Positions 44,001 to 56,548 of a stretch of DNA of 64,000 bases are shown one piece after another (positions within the stretch are counted from its first letter, which is position 1; every line of letters starts with the position of its first letter). A program made the position numbers and the translations under genes. Source of the stretch: Pelodera strongyloides (lineage: Eukaryota > Nematoda > Chromadorea > Rhabditida > Rhabditidae). Below the pieces are notes generated by a model. The model did no database searches and had not been told where the DNA came from. It worked only from the letters and a program-made list of their open reading frames with translations. Location of the stretch: NCBI GenBank assembly GCA_036852015.1, contig JAANDG010000165.1:1-64000 (forward strand). Direction: 5' to 3'.

Positions 44001-46625
44001 TAGCTAGGTTGAATACGGTCACATGCCAACTAGATGCTAGTGGATCAAAGTTCTCCGACTTAGGTTGTTCTTGTTTTAGAATTATCAAATTTCAGGTGTG
44101 GTAGATAAACTGCTCTGTAAGGGTGTAAAAATGATAGATTTATTTGTGATATAAAAATGGAAACTAAATGATGTTGACTGGTGATATCTTAAGTTGATAA
44201 ACGGTTGCTTTTCTTTCTCCTCAGCGCATACATATACCTTACCTTGAGACCAATACGCACCTTCTAGACTCTAGATACATTTATGAATATGAATATATGT
44301 TACTTGCTATCAATACGTACCCTGAAAGTGACTCAACTCTTTTGCTTGGACTTTATCTTTGGCTTGTTTGTGGAAAGGGTTTGTGAACTCTAAGAAATTA
44401 GCTTTATTTCTCGTGTGCAGAGCTAGGTTACGACGTCTGCAATCGCAGAAAACACGTTGGAGAGTTGAGTTGATGATGATGTCATTGTTTGAATATTACA
44501 AGCAGGTTTTGACTCACGAGGTTGTTGCAAGAGCCTGGATCACGCTCTGAGAAGGCTATTTAGGGTCTGAAATAGAAAAAAAGCCAAATATGTGCTCCTT
44601 TATATAAAGGTGTTTCAATGAGGTACTAAAAGCGTGTGTATTTCGCGGTTGTTTACTGATTTTTTTTCTCGGGTGGAAATAGTTTGAAACAGGGTTAGCT
44701 GCTCATACCCGGCCTTGTCTTCAATTTCATTGAGTCGAAACCTATGGATGTCCCTGACCTGTCTTTCGTTTCAACGTTGTTTTAAATATTCAGTTGCCTT
44801 TTCAAAATGATGTTCCTTTTTGGAATTTCGAATATTCAGTATCACATTGTCAATGCACGATTCAGTTTTTACCCTTTTGTTTGCAAACAAGAGGTATTTT
44901 GCGTAGGGGTAGGGGTGATTCATTTATTACCAGAGTTGGGTGGTGTATTCGGTTGGAGTGGAGAGGATGAGGAGAATGACGAGGGTTCGAATCCGCTATG
45001 GGGCAGTGATGCTTGCTAAGGTTCTTATTAATGCAAATTAAATTTTAGATTTCGAAAGGTGACCTCATCGACGTGTGGCAGAAAGCTTATGCGGATAATA
45101 CAGAATTGGCAGAGGTATCAACATTTGTAGTGTTAGATTTGTTTATTAAATTTGACAGGGTCTCAGCTATTACGTGGAAAACAAGTAGTGGTTCCATGAG
45201 TTCCAAGCTACTATACTGTATTTATGGAAAATGGAAAAGAGTTTATGGGTTTGAGAAGGGTGTACGGTGCTTTTTTGCGGTTTTAATATTTATACGCATA
45301 TGTGAGTGTGATTGTGTGATATAAAGGTTGTATTTTGAACAAACTGACCAACTACTCTTGTTTGTTCCGTTTATATTATGTGCACGTCACCGCAACATTT
45401 ACTTGTTTAGAATACTGTAAATGTGAAATTATTTCAAAACAGAAACTAATGCGTCAAAATTTCTATATTTGATGTTGTTCGTCACGCGTAACCTCTCCTA
45501 ACCCTAACCACCGCCTTTCCATATTTTGCATTTTAATCTTTTTTGCCGTGACGTCGACACGCACTTTTTGGACTAAGAAAGGGCGTTTTGTGCCACTAAT
45601 TGCGCAACTTATTGAAATAGTTATGTTAATTAGTACACTTACAATTAGTGACTTATGTAGGTTTTTAAAACGGTCCTTTGCGCGATTATTTTTGTGCAGT
45701 TTAGTTGTTAGTTATTATATCGTCGTACAATAATTTAGATATGTAAGACAAGGAGTATGTAGCACTTTGAGTGGGTCTGAACTCTGAACTGAACATTTTT
45801 TTGAGAACATTTCCATATAAATTGTGAGTATATTGTTTATATTTCGTAAGATCCACAAAAGGCCAAAGGAGTTAAAATATGACCTATTCGTCATTGAGGG
45901 ACGCGAATAACATTTGTTTAGAGAAAAGAGATTTATTGTTTCCAAAATTAAACACTTTTCCGAGCAAGTCATGTATGTTGGTTTTCGGTGTTGGAAAGGA
46001 GTTACGCATGCACTTATGCTTATGGTAATCCAAGTTGTGATTTAGTACAAACGACGTCACAACTACAAGCAGAACATAGGGCGTGGGAAAATGAATCGTA
46101 CAAAGTTAATGAGATTTAGCGTGTTTATTTGTGCTATGTGTGTTATGGTATGCTTGTTAGAACTTTTTATAACTTACAGCTAATTTTGAATTTCCAGGTT
46201 GATCGCCTTGAGGCAGTTGATTATACGGTAACGGCGGCTGGGTACGATATTCAGGTGGGGTACAGTTATTCGTTCAGCTTTATATAGTACATCCACTTAA
46301 TTTCTCAACTTAATTCAATTGTGTTCATGATGATCCTCTTGTTAAAGAAATTTCTCCTCTGCTAACGTAGAGATTAATGTGAAGCAATGCTGGTGTCGGT
46401 TTTTTATGGTAAAAAATGTTTGTCTATTTAGGTAAAACACTGGCGCAAGTTCCTTGTTGACAATTGGAGATCATCAAATTAAAGAAGTTTTAATATCAAT
46501 AATTGAATGGTGTTTATGGTTAATGCTATATTCTGACGTGTAAATGTTATCATTGTTCTCATTATCATTGTTAACTTTCGCAGATAAACGCCGTAGATAG
46601 AGGAAACGTTTCTACCTTACTTTGA
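41006..46625 (+). CDS. S4-domain RNA-binding protein, MTRES1 (C6orf203)-like
   Basis: Exons 41006-41170, 41391-41446, 41984-42056, 45049-45114 and 46198-46254 join in phase. A probable terminal exon at 46584-46625 gives 152 aa. The first ~38 residues are rich in Ser and Arg with almost no acids, as in mitochondrial targeting peptides. From residue 56 there is a clear S4 RNA-binding fold: RRLDTFVNRAVGKSSSQVEK, then ILSGKVRVNDEVHTKKSYN, then KGDLIDVW. Metazoan MTRES1 is a mitochondrial S4-like protein that rescues mitochondrial transcription or translation, and this is the best match. The last exon is the least certain part. Introns 3 and 4 are long (2.99 and 1.08 kb). Confidence 0.8.
41284..41336. 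mobile_element. Decayed fragment of the TTAA MITE family
   Basis: ACGTTTCAAGAACCGACCG followed by a CTGCTTTAA segment resembles a degraded right end of the family at 12298, 30054 and 49897. It lies in MTRES1 intron 1. No left arm is found. Confidence 0.45.
42057..45048. other. MTRES1-like gene intron 3
   Basis: 2.99-kb intron holding a CT microsatellite (about 43648-43770) and a tRNA-like segment near 44930-45005. It is otherwise unremarkable AT-rich sequence, with no second gene recognised on either strand. Confidence 0.5.
44930..45005 (+). repeat. tRNA-related (SINE-like) segment
   Basis: Contains a perfect pol III B-box core, GGTTCGAATCC, near 44984, preceded about 50 bp upstream by a D-arm-like GGTGGTGTATTCGGTTGG. 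Acceptor and anticodon stems do not pair convincingly, so it is probably tRNA-derived repeat DNA and not a functional tRNA. Confidence 0.4.
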
Positions 46626-46815
46626 GGAACCTAGGGATTTGATTTTATGATGTTACTAGCTTTTTGATGATACTTGTTCTAGGTGCTTTTTTGCGATAAA
46701 CCATTTTGTTCATGATCGGAATTGTATCGTGGCTTCGTTTTACAGTGTTGAAGTTCGACTACAGTAGTAGGCGTTGTATAGTACGACATTTACGTATCCT
46801 ACATGGTCCCTCATC

Positions 46816-46855
<40 letters not shown>

Positions 46856-46943
46856 GAGAGAGACGGTGGGAGGGAAGTGTCCTCCCCCTTTAGAATGCGT
46901 ATTCCTGTGGAGTGACCCGCCCCTACCCCTGCATTCTATTCAA
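46626..46943. other. Upstream region of the neuropeptide gene
   Basis: 318 bp with a GA microsatellite at about 46819-46862, 80 bp upstream of the neuropeptide start codon. No other element is recognised. Confidence 0.5.
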
Positions 46944-48217
46944 ATGTCCTCTTCCTACACGGTCGTCGGATTCGCCTTACTCGCCGTTATTGTTACAGTA
47001 GGTTTTTGAATTCTTATATGATTAAATGCTTTATTAATTATATATTTATCTTGGGTTCATAAATCTCTGATAAGTGGTTTGTGTAAGATCTGTCAAAGGT
47101 GAAGTGGGTTCATGAAATAAACGAAGAAACCTCGCTGTAGTGTATACGGGTTTCACTGTTTGTGTGGTTCCTCCTACCTAAATTATCGTGATTACAACAA
47201 TTTGTATTTGATGGACTCTGATCCTAGTTTGTTGTTTATGTGCTCGATTCTGACGAGAGTTGTGGCTAGTCTTACCATTAGGAAAAATAAGCGCACCAAT
47301 TGCCCACCAAGTTCCTCACGCCATTTTTGATTCTCAGGATCCGGACTCCCAGACAAAGTTAAGAATAAGAAGATATTTGCTACAAACACCTTCCTATAAA
47401 TTCCTTCGTGTTTGTATTATTCTTGCTGTTTTGTCAAATATAGTTACCTAATAGCTTGTCTTCCCGGGTACGCAGAAAGTAAGCTTTGAAATTACGAAAG
47501 TTAAATTTTTCAATTGGAATGTGCCAGAGTTGTTCACAGTTTGTCACTTGTAGGTTCCTTGAATAGATCACACGGGGTTGAATGTTGTATAAAAGAGATA
47601 GAGTACCGGGTTATATCAACCGAATCCGCAGAAACGGTGCACCGGGGTCCGGTTCATTTCAGAAGCCGAATGAAAAGTTCTTCGAGAGTGACGTCTATGA
47701 TTTGGTATGTATTGTTTAGTATCGTTATGTATGAGTTATAGCTTTGATCTGTGAGAGTTGAGCTTCGATCAACCAAGCAAGTGCGAGCATGTGCTTGTTA
47801 TGTCTCATGAAGTCTGGTGGCCATATCTCGGACGGTGACCCATTCGCTTAGTTATTCAATGCTTTGAAGCACCCCTTTAATGGTTCTGATCCTCGATCGT
47901 TGGTAAGAAATCTCTCATTCAAGTGATGAATTCAGTTATACATTCGCGTAGTTCGTAGTACCTAACATAAACATACAGAAAGCAAAAATGTCCAGATCAA
48001 ATCATTTTTATTGAACATTCAGTCTCAGCAGAGTCCTTGTTCACATAGGAAAAACACATATTTCACTTTGTGAGTGCCCTTTAGAGCGATTATTTTTAAA
48101 AGACCTTTACACTTCCGCAGATTCACGTTTATAGAGCTTCTAATTAATGAGCTTGTCTATTCTGCTTCAGTAGATTTTCGCATAATTATCTCCTTACATT
48201 TTAAAGAAAAGAAAAGG

Positions 48218-48264
<47 letters not shown>

Positions 48265-51200
48265 AGAGAAAGAGAGAGAGAGGAGAGAGAGAGAGAGAAA
48301 GAGAAAGAGAAAGAGGGAGAGGGAGGAGGGAAGAGAGAGAGAGAGAGAGAGAGAGACGAGGAGGGACGGCTCACTGTTTCAAAGACAATCAACTTGATTG
48401 TTCTGAAGCGTGGACAAGACAATAGTGGAATATTTTTCTTTGGAGAAGTTTTCAAGTGAAAATTCTCATAGACAATGAAGTCATATTCGAGGGGGTTGTT
48501 GTTTTGCTTGTCCACCAATCATAATTAATTAAAAAAACTTTTGCAGATTCGCAGAATTAATAGACCTCCCAGTGCATTCTATTTTATATAATTCAGTCGT
48601 GTTTTAGGCCACAAAACATCCAATTGCAGGGCAGTAAATCATGAGGAAAGCCTTTCCAGCAATCCCACAAAATATTTGTATTCGGAGAGAGAGAGAGAGA
48701 GTAATAGTTTAACGATAAATAAAGAGATAACGAGAAAGAGAGAGAGAGAGAGATTGTGAGGAGAAATGAGAGAAACATATATAAAGTCAGCGCAAGAATG
48801 GTAAAAATCCGACGTCTGTTGGCTGAGCGTCGGTAGGTACATGACTGTCAGCGTCAATTGTTCCCTCAATTTTAAAGGGAAAATAAGAAAAGATAAGAAG
48901 AAAATGCAGCAGATCTATTTTTCCTGTGTGCCAGACCCTTTAAACAGATGTTTTATTGCCTTCTTTCTTACAATTAATGGATTCATACCTCTTTTCTTTT
49001 CCAACAATATAAAACTGAAATATAATCCGAACCCTCAAGAAGAGTACCCTTGAGAATACAACAAGGGCTTATTTTACCATTTCGATGCATTAAGCGTAAG
49101 AATAGTTGAATAGTAGTTGCTATTCAAGACTCAGGTATTGTAAAGTAGTTCCGTAGTTATTGGCAGATAAAATAGTAAAGTAGTTATTGGCAGATAAAAT
49201 AACCCTACTATCACCCTCCCCCATTTTTTATTGTTTGTAGTTGGAGTGCTTGTTAGCTGCTTGAACTTAAAATGAAACTCTGGTCGGCTCTTATAGTTTG
49301 ATAGTTTTTGAGATCTACGTGAATAATTATATTATCGACGAAATTGAATGCAACTACTTTTTGCATTAAATTAGATTTGATCGAAGCAATCATGTCCCCG
49401 CTCAGTTGACAAAAAACTTAATGATATTTGACAGTAAATTCAGTAAATTATTCATAATTGGTTGATAATGGATGTACAATTCATCAAAAAATGTTGTTCG
49501 ATAAGCTTAGTTCCTAGATTAATGTACTCAGTATTATTTACCCACAAGACGGGATTTGAATAAATTGGTTAGATGGCAAGAATACGTTCAAGCGTCATAC
49601 AAGCATAAGGTGTATATTGAATTTTTGAAACCTATACGAGAACCTACTTCGTCTTATTATGTTTAATACTTGGCTCCACTGAGGGAAATTCTCTGAAGGT
49701 AGGAAGGTGCGGTGCCATTACGTTGCTTTGGTCACATCGGTATACGTCGGTAAATGGTCATTAAGCCAAGTAGTCAAGTTTGTGCGATTCACGGATTTGA
49801 ATATTATCTATTCCAGCTCTCCAGTGCACAACCCAATGGACGGTATCGAAGGGCACTCGACTCTTTGGTTCGTTTATAATTATTTATTTATTTTAAAGCG
49901 AAATACGGGCCGGTTTTTGAAACGCATCGTAGACTGTTGAATCGTTACGTATTTATGCAAAGTTGCTCGAATTTATCTAGATTTTTTATTTATGTTCATT
50001 TGCATAAGCTGCATAAGTAGGATAAGAATGCTGATGTACTCGATGTGTTTCAAAAACCGGCCGGTATTTCGCTTTAATGTTGCAAAGTCTGAAAAACATG
50101 TACCATACATACAGCATGATCATGCATTTAAAACGTGTAACTATTGGTCGTAAGTACAGCAATTTCATAAGGAAAAACCAAGGGAACATGTAGCTTAGAT
50201 TTTATGCGAATTTTCATCGTTTTTCTTGTGTTTTGTTGCGAGGAGTCGCCTCGGGGATCTATCCAATTTTATTATTCAGATTTTGAATTTTTATGAGAAA
50301 TTTTGGGGAAGAAAGGGATACATAGTTCATTCGTTCATTGAAAAGAAAGAGCTGTTCTTTGAAAATTTAAACATTATTTGGAAAGAAGAACCAGTTTGCA
50401 TATTAGAAATCTTAGTCCTAAATTTATACAACTGTGAGTTGGGCAGAAAAATGTGTTCCACCTTATTCAAATTGCAAATTGCATACAAGGAAGTAGTTTC
50501 TGCTATAAACCCCCCTTGCTTTAATTACATCAGTTTTGCATTTTAATTGGGTTATGCTAACCGAAAGGGGGCGCATCTAATCATTCTATTGAAGTAGATG
50601 TCACTGGCAACATGCTTATTAATTAGCATATAATTAGATGGAATGCGATTAGCATACCACCCTCTCCACCCCCACTCTGATGTCGTTTACAAAGCACATG
50701 TCCATTTTGGGTCTTGACCAAAAAGCACAAGACTGGGTCGAGTATTGAGTTAGTACATGTCTAGTAACGGGAAAGTATTTGCTGGATTGATACTACTATT
50801 GTATGCACTTATAGTTAGAAGACTTTTACATCTGAGGAAGATGATATATATTTGATACGCTATGGTTATGGGTAACAGTCTCCGATTCATCATGTGTTTG
50901 TGAGCTGGGAAACTGCTACAGGGCGCCATATTCGATATAATTTTCGTGACGAACAACTTTAAAATTAGAATCCTTTATAAGATCAAGCTGCGTTTAAATC
51001 TGTTTTTTATTCTTTTATATTGTCTCTTTTTTGTCAAACAAATAAAAAAAACTTTTCAATTTCCCATTCGATTGCGCACGAAAGGAAAAGGAATCAAATT
51101 CAATTGTTTCGTCCTTTTTCCGCTTTCCGAAAGGGAAATTCACAAGAAAACCAGGGATAAAGCACCGAAAAAGACGAAGAATTAATAAAGAGGAGACAGT

Positions 51201-52666
51201 TTATCCACCGTTATCAACTTCCTTCCTCAAGGCTGATCATCTGTACTCATCATACATCAAAATCAGATACGTGCCTTAGAGAGAATCTCTCTCTCTCTCT
51301 TCTCTCTCTTCTCTCCCTATCTTTCTCGCACACTCTCTCTCTTCTCTCTCTCTTTCTCTGCTTCTCATATTATATTAAACGCTCACATATATCCCCAACC
51401 TAAAAAGGTGTCTACCTCTACCCCACGTAAGTGTCCGTTCTCTAGAGGAGTACGTAAACTGAGCCTTCTTCTAATAATGAAGCTTGTTAGTTCACTTAAG
51501 AGATGATGTATATTTCCCCAAAAAAGAGAAATATTCTCGGATGACACGACGAACAGAGGACATTTACGATGGCCAATAATAGATGGGTGACATAAGGAAT
51601 TAGGAATCCACATTGACACGGGGAAATGATCAAGATATGGTTCTAAAATGTAATCATTGGACTACCAATGTTTGAGCGTAGCATTGAGCTGAACGCATTT
51701 TATTGTTTTAATCAGCAACTTGCTCCGCGATGCCAACACTGTATTCAAGTTGTAACTTCTAACTTCTAACATTCAGAAGTATGACGCCCAGCTCAGGTAG
51801 TATAGTAGGAACATCTGTCTGGACAGCGCATCCACACTTGTATGAAGAAAGTGCCAAATTATTCGTCTGATTGTTTTCCTTTCTTCAGATGGGTCCAGGA
51901 TTCGCCGGATTCGACAAGAGATCAGTTCACAATGCACCGTACACAGGAGTGAACAGACATTTTGACAAGAGAGCGTTTGATTCCATGGTGAGTAGTGGAG
52001 GGACTAGAGATATCTTAGAAATACTGTACCTACCGAACTCCTTTAATTTTCGGATTGCAAAACTCAACAAACAGACTATTTGATAGCATTGGGTTGCTTC
52101 ATGCATATGGTACTTCCTGATTACTATGTATTAGTTGTAATTGTGTATCATTTTTCTTGTAGATAACTGGAGGTTTTGATGGTTTCGATAAACGTTCTGG
52201 TAGAAGTTTCATCCTTGGAGTCAATAAAAGGGCCTTCGATTCAATGGTAAGGAATTTTATTCGAAAACGGAAGGCTACTATTTCTGCTAGTTCAGTGCTG
52301 CTACACAGGGAAACGAAGTAATTGCCGAAACCACAAAACAAACACCGTCGTTGGACCATCACCAAATAGTTTTTACCGAAAAAAAACCATCTGGTGACTG
52401 GTTCGTGACCATTTGGTGTCGATCTGTTGACGGTTTTCGATGAAACAAATTTATGCTATCCTGTGCCGGAAATGCATATTAGAACACGTGAATTTGCATA
52501 CCGTAGGTGGGAATGGAGTTACCTAGCATACGTTTCACATGCCACGTACCCTATCGTTTTAGCGTCAATCAATAAATGATAAACAACAAACGATTATTCG
52601 TGATATGCAAATTGATATCACCAATGATATTTTCAGATCAACAGTGGATTTGGAGGTTTTGATTAA
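46944..52666 (+). CDS. nlp-15-like: Orcokinin/NLP-15-like neuropeptide precursor
   Basis: Secreted precursor cut at KR sites. Exon 46944-46997 begins with a hydrophobic signal-peptide start (MSSSYTVVGFALLAVIVT). Then come 47632-47704, 51889-51987, 52163-52246 and 52637-52666 (stop). The spliced product contains AFDSMITGGFDGFD and the C-terminal AFDSMINSGFGGFD, plus a diverged VYDLMGPGFAGFD, close to the C. elegans NLP-15 consensus AFDSLAGSGFxGF. Spacers SVHNAPYTGVNRHFD and SGRSFILGVN are also bounded by dibasic sites. Each core peptide is split by a phase-0 intron after its fifth residue or equivalent. The first exon ends in phase 0 while the second listed exon needs two incoming bases, so at least one small exon between 46998 and 47631 is missing. 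A 26-nt candidate, AGTTGTTCACAG through to TGTAG near 47525-47550, would fit. AATAAA at 52807 is the likely poly(A) signal. Confidence 0.87.
48217..48355. repeat. GA microsatellite
   Basis: Nearly pure GA/AG tract with A-rich interruptions, about 140 bp, in the long neuropeptide-gene intron. It creates artefactual open frames on both strands. Confidence 0.9.
49897..50073. mobile_element. TTAA-flanked MITE, copy C
   Basis: 177-bp member of the family seen at 12298 and 30054. The left end begins AGCGAAATACGGGCCGG, and the right end is the complement of AGCGAAATACCGGCCGG. TTAA flanks both ends (49893-49896 and 50074-50077). It sits in an intron of the neuropeptide gene. Confidence 0.9.
52356..52440. 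repeat. Dispersed repeat, copy 1
   Basis: Reads CACCAAATAG, then ACCGAAAAAAAACCAT, CTGGTGAC and CATTTGGTG, ending with ACGGTTTTCGA. The same ordered blocks occur at 53148-53240. CACCAAAT and ATTTGGTG are mutually inverted, suggesting a small foldback element. It lies in the last intron of the neuropeptide gene. Confidence 0.65.
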
Positions 52667-53147
52667 TGTTTCCCGCCCGGAATACCGTACTACTCCAATC
52701 ACTCTGCGTCCCATCCGCCAATCGATCGATAACTTAATTGCCAATCAATACTCTTTCCTACTGTACCCTCTCGCTCTCTCCCCTCTCTGTGATTTCCCCA
52801 CTCTCTAATAAATATGTTGTGTTGTGTTGGGTGTTTTGTGAAAAATACAGTATTATATGTATCGAGCAGTGAAAAGGAAAAGCTAAAAGAAAAAGGAAAG
52901 ACGGAGAGTAATGAAAATGCAACAAATATACAAATCCTCTAAGCGAATGTTCCGCTTTCTTTCAAATAATAGTTATTTTTGCTCCAATCGGGCAAGTTCA
53001 GTCAGCACTCACAATCAGTACAATACAATACAGTTCGCGTGGTCAGTGCAATAGTCTGGTTGAGATGTAATACTTGGAATATGAAATAACCAATAAATTT
53101 TTATTCAGTGTTTATGGACGCACAAATAACATAGAAACATCCGCAGC

Positions 53148-53240
53148 CGGTCACCAAATGTCTTTCACCGAAAAAAAAAAACCATTGGGTGAACAGTCAC
53201 TGACTATTTGGTGAACCAGTTGAAGACGGTTTTCGAGAAA
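53148..53240. repeat. Dispersed repeat, copy 2
   Basis: Second copy of the CACCAAAT..ATTTGGTG foldback-like repeat at 52356, with the same internal A-tract and the ACGGTTTTCGA terminal block. It lies about 480 bp downstream of the neuropeptide stop codon. Confidence 0.65.
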
Positions 53241-56200
53241 ACTTGGTCATGACAAGATAACCAAGTGGTCACTAAAAAGTTTAAAACACGATAAAACCAG
53301 AGAACCACCGCTGTAAATGGGCTCGTCCGTTTCCTATGTATGAGGAAATCTAAAGGCGCTGATATAAATTTCGATTATACATTCTTTCCACAAACCACAA
53401 TGGTTCATTTCCTCCATACAAAATCACCGACTGAATCATAAAGAATAAGAAAGACGGAAAAATGTAGCAATATTCCCCCAATATTGCCATAAATACTCCC
53501 AGAAGGATTTATTTTCTTTATGGAAATTATTTTTTGTCTCAAGTCATTTTGTATATGCATTTTAATTTCAATGTTATCATAATAATCATTTTGTATATGC
53601 ATTTTAATTTCAATGTTATTGCAGCACTTCTAAAATTGTATTTATATATATATATTAAGTGAAACTTAGAAATCAACAATGATTTAACACCACTTAAGAA
53701 GCTAGACCTCTTAAATGTGTCTAGCCTGTGTGTGTTTTTTCTCTTTTGTTTGTATGAATATGTACTTTTTTATGGAATGGAATAAAGAGTTAATAATAAG
53801 TCGCACTAACAATAAGTAAATTCATCCTAATACGTGAGATGTTAATTCAATAGACTAAATTGTAGGTCTTCCAGGAATTATGCAATTTTATGCAATCTGT
53901 ATCGATTTGTTGTATTTTGTCCACAATTAATTTTTTTTTAAGTTTAATTCAGACTAACACTATACTTTCTTTACAAGAAATGTCGGGAAGGATTCATCAA
54001 CATTTTCAAGAAATGCAAAAACACTCGGAGGTGAAAGGTGAGCTTGGAGGGACAGGAACATAAAAATGGTGATCTTTCAGTAGAAAATGAAATAGACTCT
54101 TCTAGTTTTTTTCTCGCTAATCAAGAAATTGATCGATCGTTAAACTATCTAACCTTACCACAGGCACAGAACAAAACCACATTTATTTCAAAAGAATGTC
54201 CTGCTGAAAATTATATAAAAGTTTAATTTGTAGGTGTTCGTACCAATTTACACATAAAGGTTAGCTGTTATGGCTGATTACCTGTGATTCTAGGGTTATG
54301 CTAGTGCACACGTCTGGCGGGGCCTCCCGTAAAGATTGGGAATCCCGTCTGCCAAGCATTGACGTACGAAAGTAGTATTCTTCCCAATTAATCCATTATT
54401 GATCACTATAATTTGTGTGCAGAATCCCTCCCTTGTCCGAGCGTATCCCCCCTTTTCTTTCTTCGAATTGTATATGAGAGTGAAAGAGAGACACTTTTTA
54501 ACATTTCTTCACCAATAAACAGCTGCCTTTCAGAAAAGAGAAATAAAGAATGAAAATGATTTTTCCTCCCTTCAACTAATACCAAGGATAAGGAGATTCG
54601 AGAATATTAGTATATGGATCGATTGTCCAGTATAGCCTAAAATTCTGACACCTGACCGAGAGAGAAGGGGAGAGTGAGAGAGCAGGGAGAGAAAAGAACA
54701 GAGCACAGTATGTCTATTGATTAGAGCACGGTCGGTAACACAGCAGTAGCCGCTACAGTACCTACCTACCGCAGTTACAGTACCTACCGACGAAGTAAAT
54801 TATACCACGTGTATCTGTGTGTGTTTAGGTGACTAGTAGGTGACTTGTATTTTGTTGGAAACAGCTTCTACAGAGATACAATGGCTGACTGAAATGATTT
54901 GTGTCAGAAACCCCATAAAACTCACAAACAGAGCAGGCCGAGCTTCCAATTTCAAACGTGCCCATATAGATTTGCCCTATAATTCCGCATGCCGAGTACT
55001 GTAATGCTGGAATGTCAATCGTGTTTCTTATAAAATTTCTTCCGTAGACTTAGTTCACTTAGTACTGATACCACACATGCACACACAACTAGAGTAGATC
55101 GATATTCGATCACGAGAAATGTATTTAACGTTTGGTAATTGTGTATTACTCATCTCTATGGATATTTCTTCTGTATGTTGTCATTCCTTCCTATCATATG
55201 GCCCTTACATCCCTCCACATGTCCAATGTCACAATGTGTGTGTGGCCCACGCTCTTTTTCATTCACATTCAACTTCTTTTAAAGTTACAACTTGTGCATA
55301 AAATCAATCAATATTTTGATTTTCCACTCAAAGTTGTTTTATTACTAAATGACAACTTTATTTATTCGCCCAAGATAGTGCCCTCCCCATGCTTTTGTGA
55401 TAGTGTTTCGTTCCCTTCGGCACTGGTAATGAATAATGAAAACATAATTTTAAGCTGTGACTTACAAAATCTGGCGAAGAAATGACTTTGGCAGGCTCAA
55501 GTCAAAAAATTCGATAGTATTTTTAAAGTACTGAGCCAAGGTTCCTTGGTCTTTCTCGTGGATATTTATTCAAACCGAAGTAGCCCTATTCCAACGTATT
55601 TCGGTAATTAGAAGACGTTTTACTCCAAATCTCCTCCGCTAAAGCGATGATACCAACTAATATATTGAAAGATCAGAAGTGTCCCATACTGTATCCCAGT
55701 GTCACAGCATGAAACCCAGGACTCCCAAGCCAGTGGTCCCTTCTATTCCCAGATCTCATGCTCCCGGGGCCGATCTCCCTGTGTCCCTCCCTGTGGGGAC
55801 TGCTTTTTCTTGTGTTGCGGAGGAGGGTCCTCCCCCTTCCCAGGTCTATTACACAGTCCTCCCTGCTCAAATCATCCCCCATTCTCTCTCTCTTTCCTCT
55901 CTAAATGAGAATGATTCTTTGAGAAGATTCATACCAATCACCACACTTCAACACAACAACTATATTCACAGCAAGATAGTTCTCATCTTAATCTTTTAGT
56001 TCATATATTTACATTTTTATCAAGCTTATTATCTAAGATGTAGTGTTTTTCTAAGCTTTATTGTGTATTAAATTGTAAATACTCGGAAAATCCGCGACGC
56101 TCTTTGGATAGAATGTTAATGCCATAGAACAGCGCACTTGTTATTATGGTAGTTTCTCGAGAAGTTCGTCAATAATCGCCATATTATGGCGGCGCATGCA

Positions 56201-56548
56201 TTTCGCGCTATCGGACATAGGGGCGTCGCGAATTTGGTTTCCTGTAGGTAGACATATGTGAGCTGGTTTCTAGAAATGTGAATAATGCCCCGAATGTGAT
56301 CTATAATCAGCCAATAACACAACGTGCTTATAATCAGAGTTCTTCTTTATTTTATTAACTCGCTCATTTCGTTGAGCTTCCTCATCCACATAATATATAG
56401 ATTGTTTGCGGAAACTGTTTAACTTATCTCTCGAGGGAGTCCTTCAGTATTGCTGGATTGTTGTGCATACGGAAAAAAAGAGTTATCCCTCTACTAGAAG
56501 TGCCACACAATTACTCGAATTGGGAAAACTCTTATAAAGTTTTTCTTG

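Larger units (their letters stand above)
47705..51888. other. Large neuropeptide-gene intron
   Basis: 4.18-kb intron. It holds GA microsatellites (about 48217-48355 and 48686-48752), an intact TTAA MITE (49897-50073) and a CT tract (about 51285-51362). No further orcokinin-like exon was found, though very short exons could be missed. Confidence 0.55.

Noticed and set aside
48074..48397. Arg/Glu-rich open frame
   Set aside because: Translation of a GA microsatellite.
53546..53620. Direct repeat of CATTTTGTATATGCATTTT
   Set aside because: A local two-copy duplication of about 40 bp; noted but not evidence of any functional element.
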